Positions 6,746-9,022 of a stretch of DNA of 9,022 nt are shown one piece after another. Both the position numbers and the translations under genes were made by a program. Under the pieces are notes generated by a model. The model had not been told where the DNA came from. It did no database searches and saw only the letters and a program-made list of their open reading frames with translations. How positions within the stretch are numbered: the stretch's first letter is position 1; each line of letters begins with the position of its first letter. This DNA comes from Chloroflexota bacterium (GTDB lineage Bacteria > Chloroflexota > Dehalococcoidia > GIF9 > AB-539-J10), in assembly GCA_020346965.1 (NCBI GenBank), contig CP070793.1:386019-395040 (forward strand), written 5' to 3'.

Positions 6746-6750
6746 CCAAG

Positions 6751-7065
6751 ATGGGAAAGGAACTCTCTATTTGCAACCTGGCCGATGGCGTGACCGACGA
6801 GCAATACCAGGAGTACGTTAAAAATATCAAAGGTCCTTTTCTGGAGAGCCTACCCTCGGTTAGAAGGTTCGAGTTGGTCAGGATAAAGGGAGCGGTAACG
6901 GGGGAGTCCCCCTATACCTATATCGGCATCCTGCATGTGGATAACCTGAATGAATTCTACCAAAGGGATGTTCCGTCTCAGCAATTCCAGGACTTTCTAA
7001 AGGAAGTGATGCCGATGATTAAGCAGGACGGATATCACATGATGTACGGCGAGGAAATCTACTAA
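6751..7065 (+). CDS. Small dimeric alpha/beta-barrel protein, REDY/HapK-like
   Basis: 104 residues from the ATG chosen by the strong ribosome-binding site and promoter position. The pattern is that of REDY-like/HapK and related ferredoxin-fold dimeric barrel proteins. An N-terminal strand SICNLADGVTDEQYQEYV leads into a helix, then GPFLESLPSVRRFELVRIKG (28-47), the central strand YTYIGILHVDNLNEFYQRD (55-73), a helix QQFQDFLKEVMPMI, and a closing strand GYHMMYGEEI. HapK is tied to prodigiosin-type biosynthesis, but relatives occur widely without known roles, so the function is unknown; ligand binding or a small monooxygenase-like role is possible. It is a single-gene unit with its own strong promoter, and a GC-rich hairpin follows about 60 nt after the stop. 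Codon use looks like its neighbours. Confidence 0.8.
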   Translation: MGKELSICNLADGVTDEQYQEYVKNIKGPFLESLPSVRRFELVRIKGAVTGESPYTYIGILHVDNLNEFYQRDVPSQQFQDFLKEVMPMIKQDGYHMMYGEEIY

Positions 7066-7119
7066 TCTATGGCGCTATTGGATGTTGCAGCCTCATTTGA
7101 TATCTGGGTCGTTCACCCT

Positions 7120-7211
7120 GAAGATTGAAGGGGAGTATTACAGCTCCCCTTAGTTCTTTCCCGGTGGCTGGAGCAGGATTCGAAACCTCAACCTCCAGGC
7201 GGCGAAAATGG
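7120..7211 (+). repeat. Intergenic element, copy A
   Basis: Starts about 55 nt after the REDY-like stop and resembles 8608-8700. Shared blocks are ATTGAAG-GGA (10 of 11), CCCCT(T)AG, GGTGG or CGGTGG, and a right block ACCTCC-GG--GCGAAAA (17 of 22 from 7189 to 7210). Besides the 8-bp hairpin it has an inner stem CTGGAG (7168-7173) and CTCCAG (7193-7198) around GGATTCGAAACC, a T-loop-like sequence. Translated on the plus strand from 7167 it reads AGAGFETSTSRRRKW, resembling the 'GFEPTTSR' peptides commonly mis-annotated from repeated noncoding DNA. Not a gene; mechanism unknown. Confidence 0.55.
7128..7151 (+). terminator. Candidate intrinsic terminator / 3'-end hairpin after the REDY-like gene
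   Basis: A perfect 8-bp stem AAGGGGAG (7128-7135) and CTCCCCTT (7144-7151) with an 8-nt loop, followed by AGTTCTTTC. The tract is T-rich but not a clean U-run, so termination may be partial. The hairpin forms the left part of the repeated intergenic element at 7120-7211. Confidence 0.5.
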
Positions 7212-7296
7212 AAAAGAGCTCGGTGATTACGTCCCGACACCGCATAAAAATTACTGACAATTTCCCCAATGAGAATTCGAGAACGGCACTGTGAAA

Positions 7297-7305
7297 TGTT
7301 ATCAT
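7297..7305 (+). promoter_or_regulatory. Candidate extended -10 promoter for the GLUG lipoprotein
   Basis: TGtTATCAT: a TGn extension plus a five-of-six -10 box at 7300-7305. Transcription would start near 7312, only about 19 nt before the ATG. No good -35 is seen, as allowed for extended -10 promoters. Confidence 0.4.
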
Positions 7306-7330
7306 ACATACTGTAAGACGAACATAGTAT

Positions 7331-8560
7331 ATGAAGATAGTATCTAGTTCAAGAAGACGCCATTATCCGGCAATAGTTTCTATCTCGCTGATTGTGACAG
7401 CCTTAATTGCTGGCATGGTAGGTTGCTCTAACGCTCCTACTAAGCATGCCCTCATGATTATCCCCACCGAAGACGGAGAGGTGGCCGAACCGGGAGAGGG
7501 GAATTTCATCTACAACGAGGGGACGGTGGTTAACCTGGTAGCCGAAGCTAATGAGGGCTGCTATTTTGTTCGTTGGGGCGGCAATGTAACCGCCATTGCC
7601 GATGTCGAGGCCTCCACAACCACCATAACCATGAACGGCAGCTACGTTATCTACGCTGTTTTTGGTCTGGAAGTACGCGATTGGTATGATTTGGATGCCA
7701 TCAGAGACAACCCCTATGGCAGCCACACTCTAATGAACGATCTCGATTCCACTACTCCGGGTTATGAGGAATTGGCCAGTCAGACAGCCGATGAGGGAAA
7801 GGGCTGGCAGCCGATTGGTACCTGGTCTCTTTGGGCATTCACCGGTGCTTTCGACGGGCAGGGGTATGAGATAAGGGACCTGTTTGTCAACCGCCCTAAC
7901 CAAAGTCCAATCGGGCTTTTTGGTTATACTGGAGAGGAAGGGTTTATCAAAGATACTAATATGGTGGACGTCACTGTGACTGGCTACTATTATGCCGGCG
8001 GTCTGGTAGGATTTAATAATGGTCTTATCACCAACTCTTATTCAACAGGCAACGTGAGTGGTACTATTGGGATGGTTGGTGGTCTGGTGGGAAAGAATAC
8101 TGGTACTGTGAGCAACTCTTATTCCACCGCCGGTGTAAGTGGTGTTGTGAATGCTGGCGGTCTGGTAGGAGATAATTGGCATGGCACGGTGAGCAACTCC
8201 TATTCTACGGGTAACGTGATTGGCTCTTCATGTGTCGGTGGCCTGGTGGCATACAGTAATAATGGTACTGTCGCCAACTCCTATTCCACCGGTAGCGTGA
8301 CTGGCTATGAGGATGTTGGCGGTATGGTAGGACGGAATTATGAAGGAACTGCGAACAATTCATTCTGGAACACCGAAACCAGCGGGCAAACTACTTCTGA
8401 CGGTGGGACGGGCAAGACTACCGCTGAAATGAGGGACTTGGTGACCTTTTCATGGGCAGGGTGGAATATATGTACGGTAGCTCCCGACTCGACTAATTCT
8501 ACCTGTACTTGGAATATAGTCAATGGAGTGACCTATCCCTTCCTTAGCTGGCAGTCATAA
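7331..8560 (+). CDS. Secreted GLUG-repeat lipoprotein with an InlB-B-like domain
   Basis: 409 residues. The N-terminus has Arg residues (SSSRRRH), a hydrophobic core (PAIVSISLIVTALIAG) and a lipobox-like AGMVGC, with lipidation predicted at C32. The -3 position is Met, slightly off the usual Leu. Residues ~38-112 resemble a bacterial InlB B-repeat-type domain: PTEDGEVAEPGEG, GTVVNLVAEANEGCYFVRW, then a Val/Tyr-rich close. Residues ~160-220 (PIGTWS, FTGAFDGQGYEIRDLFV, IGLFGYT) lead into GLUG repeats. Five units start with GG[LM]V at residues 223, 250, 276, 303 and 330, each carrying NSYST or a variant. The end FWNTETSGQTTSDGGTGKTTAEM and a closing YPFLSW motif look complete. Such proteins are surface-exposed, often adhesive or beta-helical; the partner is unknown. 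The ribosome-binding site is weak. Monocistronic by position. Confidence 0.88.
   Translation: MKIVSSSRRRHYPAIVSISLIVTALIAGMVGCSNAPTKHALMIIPTEDGEVAEPGEGNFIYNEGTVVNLVAEANEGCYFVRWGGNVTAIADVEASTTTITMNGSYVIYAVFGLEVRDWYDLDAIRDNPYGSHTLMNDLDSTTPGYEELASQTADEGKGWQPIGTWSLWAFTGAFDGQGYEIRDLFVNRPNQSPIGLFGYTGEEGFIKDTNMVDVTVTGYYYAGGLVGFNNGLITNSYSTGNVSGTIGMVGGLVGKNTGTVSNSYSTAGVSGVVNAGGLVGDNWHGTVSNSYSTGNVIGSSCVGGLVAYSNNGTVANSYSTGSVTGYEDVGGMVGRNYEGTANNSFWNTETSGQTTSDGGTGKTTAEMRDLVTFSWAGWNICTVAPDSTNSTCTWNIVNGVTYPFLSWQS
7997..8340 (+). repeat. Tandem ~81-bp coding repeats (GLUG units)
   Basis: Units begin at about 7997, 8078, 8156, 8237 and 8318, spaced 78-81 bp, always in frame. Each encodes a 26-27-residue unit of the form GGLVG-N-G-V-NSYSTG-V-G. 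The copies have diverged at the DNA level, so recombination between them is possible but not recent. Confidence 0.85.
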
Positions 8561-8607
8561 TCCTTCACTCGGCTATTACGCTGTCAATGCCCCGACGTCG
8601 TTGCTCG

Positions 8608-8700
8608 GAGAATTGAAGAGGAACACTATCTAGCGCCCCTAGCTTTGTCTTGGCGGTGGGGATTGTCTTTGGCCCGACCACCTCCCGGTCGCGAAAACGA
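8608..8700 (+). repeat. Intergenic element, copy B
   Basis: Begins about 48 nt after the GLUG gene stop and aligns nearly without gaps to copy A (7120-7211). The inner stem differs in sequence, GGTGG (8655-8659) with CCACC (8678-8682), where A has CTGGAG with CTCCAG. Plus-strand translation from 8659 reads GIVFGPTTSRSRKRK, aligning with copy A's GAGFETSTSRRRKW. The left hairpin of copy A is degraded here (CCCCTAG remains). Confidence 0.5.
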
Positions 8701-8745
8701 AAACATCATTTACCAGCTAATCCCTTCAGATCGTATGAGGGACTA

Positions 8746-8773
8746 TCGACTGACTATAAGATAGTTGTATAAT
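8746..8773 (+). promoter_or_regulatory. Candidate promoter of the right-edge gene
   Basis: TCGACT (8746-8751, four of six), a 16-nt spacer and a perfect TATAAT (8768-8773). The start would be near 8780, leaving a leader of about 165 nt before ATG 8946, long enough for leader-level control. Confidence 0.45.
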
Positions 8774-8945
8774 AATGCGAATAGTGACAAGAAAAGCCGC
8801 TGTTGGAAATGGCGTTTCCGGCACGATATCAGGGTGATCGGTCAAATGGTTGGGAGAATTACCGGAATCTAATTGCAGGTTGGTAACGTGCTATGCGCAT
8901 TGAAAACACACTGCTGTATTCTGAACAGAGAAGAGAGGTGAGCTA

Positions 8946-9022
8946 ATGAACAAGATTGAAGTACTTAAGAGGTCGGATCTGTTTCGTGAACTGGATAATA
9001 AGCATCTCGCCCTGGTGGCGGA
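8946..9022 (+). CDS. N-terminus of a probable cyclic-nucleotide-binding (Crp/Fnr-like) protein, partial
   Basis: Twenty-five codons before the right edge, opening MNKIEVLKRSDLFRELDNKH. The pattern 'L..S.LF..L....L..VA' is the usual start of a cyclic-nucleotide-binding (cNMP) domain as in Crp/Fnr regulators and related domain proteins. ATG 8946 is set by GAGGTG (8935-8940) five nt upstream. Whether a DNA-binding helix-turn-helix or another domain follows cannot be seen. The long leader and independent promoter suggest its own control. Confidence 0.65.
   Translation, partial: MNKIEVLKRSDLFRELDNKHLALVA

Larger units (their letters stand above)
8561..8945 (+). other. 385-bp spacer before the Crp/Fnr-like gene
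   Basis: No gene seen. It holds intergenic element copy B (8608-8700), a candidate promoter (8746-8773), a leader of about 165 nt containing a GGAAA (8805-8809) / TTTCC (8815-8819) hairpin, and a Shine-Dalgarno just before the next start. No clear intrinsic terminator follows the GLUG gene. Confidence 0.5.

Noticed and set aside
6655..6750. N-terminal extension of the REDY-like protein from GTG 6655
   Set aside because: The GTG lies inside the promoter spacer, so it would not be transcribed; ATG 6751 has an excellent ribosome-binding site.
7163..7200. Functional tRNA gene
   Set aside because: Only a T-arm-like 3' half is present; no 5' half, D-arm or anticodon stem can be built upstream on the minus strand.
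7067..7309. Minus-strand 80-codon frame across the spacer after the REDY-like gene
   Set aside because: It runs through the hairpin and the repeated intergenic element and lacks protein-like features.
7997..8340. CRISPR-like periodic repeats
   Set aside because: The ~81-bp period is in frame and encodes GLUG protein repeats; there are no identical repeats with unique spacers.

Overview
The window reads as ordinary chromosomal DNA from an uncultured bacterium. The best guess is a Dehalococcoidia-like member of Chloroflexota. This rests on the gene mix (archaeal-type dUTPase, DUF4070 radical SAM protein, GLUG-repeat lipoprotein), the use of ATG, GTG and TTG starts, moderate GC, and an interspersed 'AAATCC/GGATTT' intergenic repeat of a kind I recall from such genomes. 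This is recognition, not a search result. No rRNA, intact tRNA, CRISPR array, transposase or phage gene is visible.

Layout, left to right. Positions 1-356 hold the end of a plus-strand gene cluster: the tail of an unidentified protein, a 58-residue very basic protein and a 39-residue single-span membrane protein. A minus-strand cation diffusion facilitator (378-1286) diverges from a plus-strand drug-exporter-type MFS protein (1482-2867). An imperfect inverted-repeat element (2884-3013) lies between the MFS gene and the converging minus-strand pair: dCMP deaminase (3027-3509) and a P-loop kinase-like protein (3506-4048), which overlap by ATGA. Divergent from them, under a good sigma70-type promoter, is a dUTPase (4347-4862). 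It converges on a minus-strand B12-binding radical SAM protein (4881-6419) that uses a TTG start with a clear Shine-Dalgarno. From about 6640 on everything is plus strand: a small REDY/HapK-like protein (6751-7065) behind a near-consensus promoter, a secreted GLUG-repeat lipoprotein (7331-8560), and the first 25 codons of a likely cyclic-nucleotide-binding (Crp/Fnr-like) protein running off the right edge.

Functional links. dCMP deaminase and dUTPase are the two standard routes to dUMP, the substrate for thymidylate synthesis, so 3027-4862 looks like a dUMP-supply locus with a translationally coupled kinase of unknown substrate. The CDF and MFS genes are both exporters sharing one 195-bp divergent regulatory region. 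The radical SAM protein has no obvious pathway partners here.

Most worth a second look: two diverged copies of one intergenic element (7120-7211 and 8608-8700), each about 50 nt after a stop codon; the CDF protein with an Asn in place of the transport-site His and a four-Cys tail; and the kinase coupled to dCMP deaminase. I do not see a clear previously undescribed multi-gene system.
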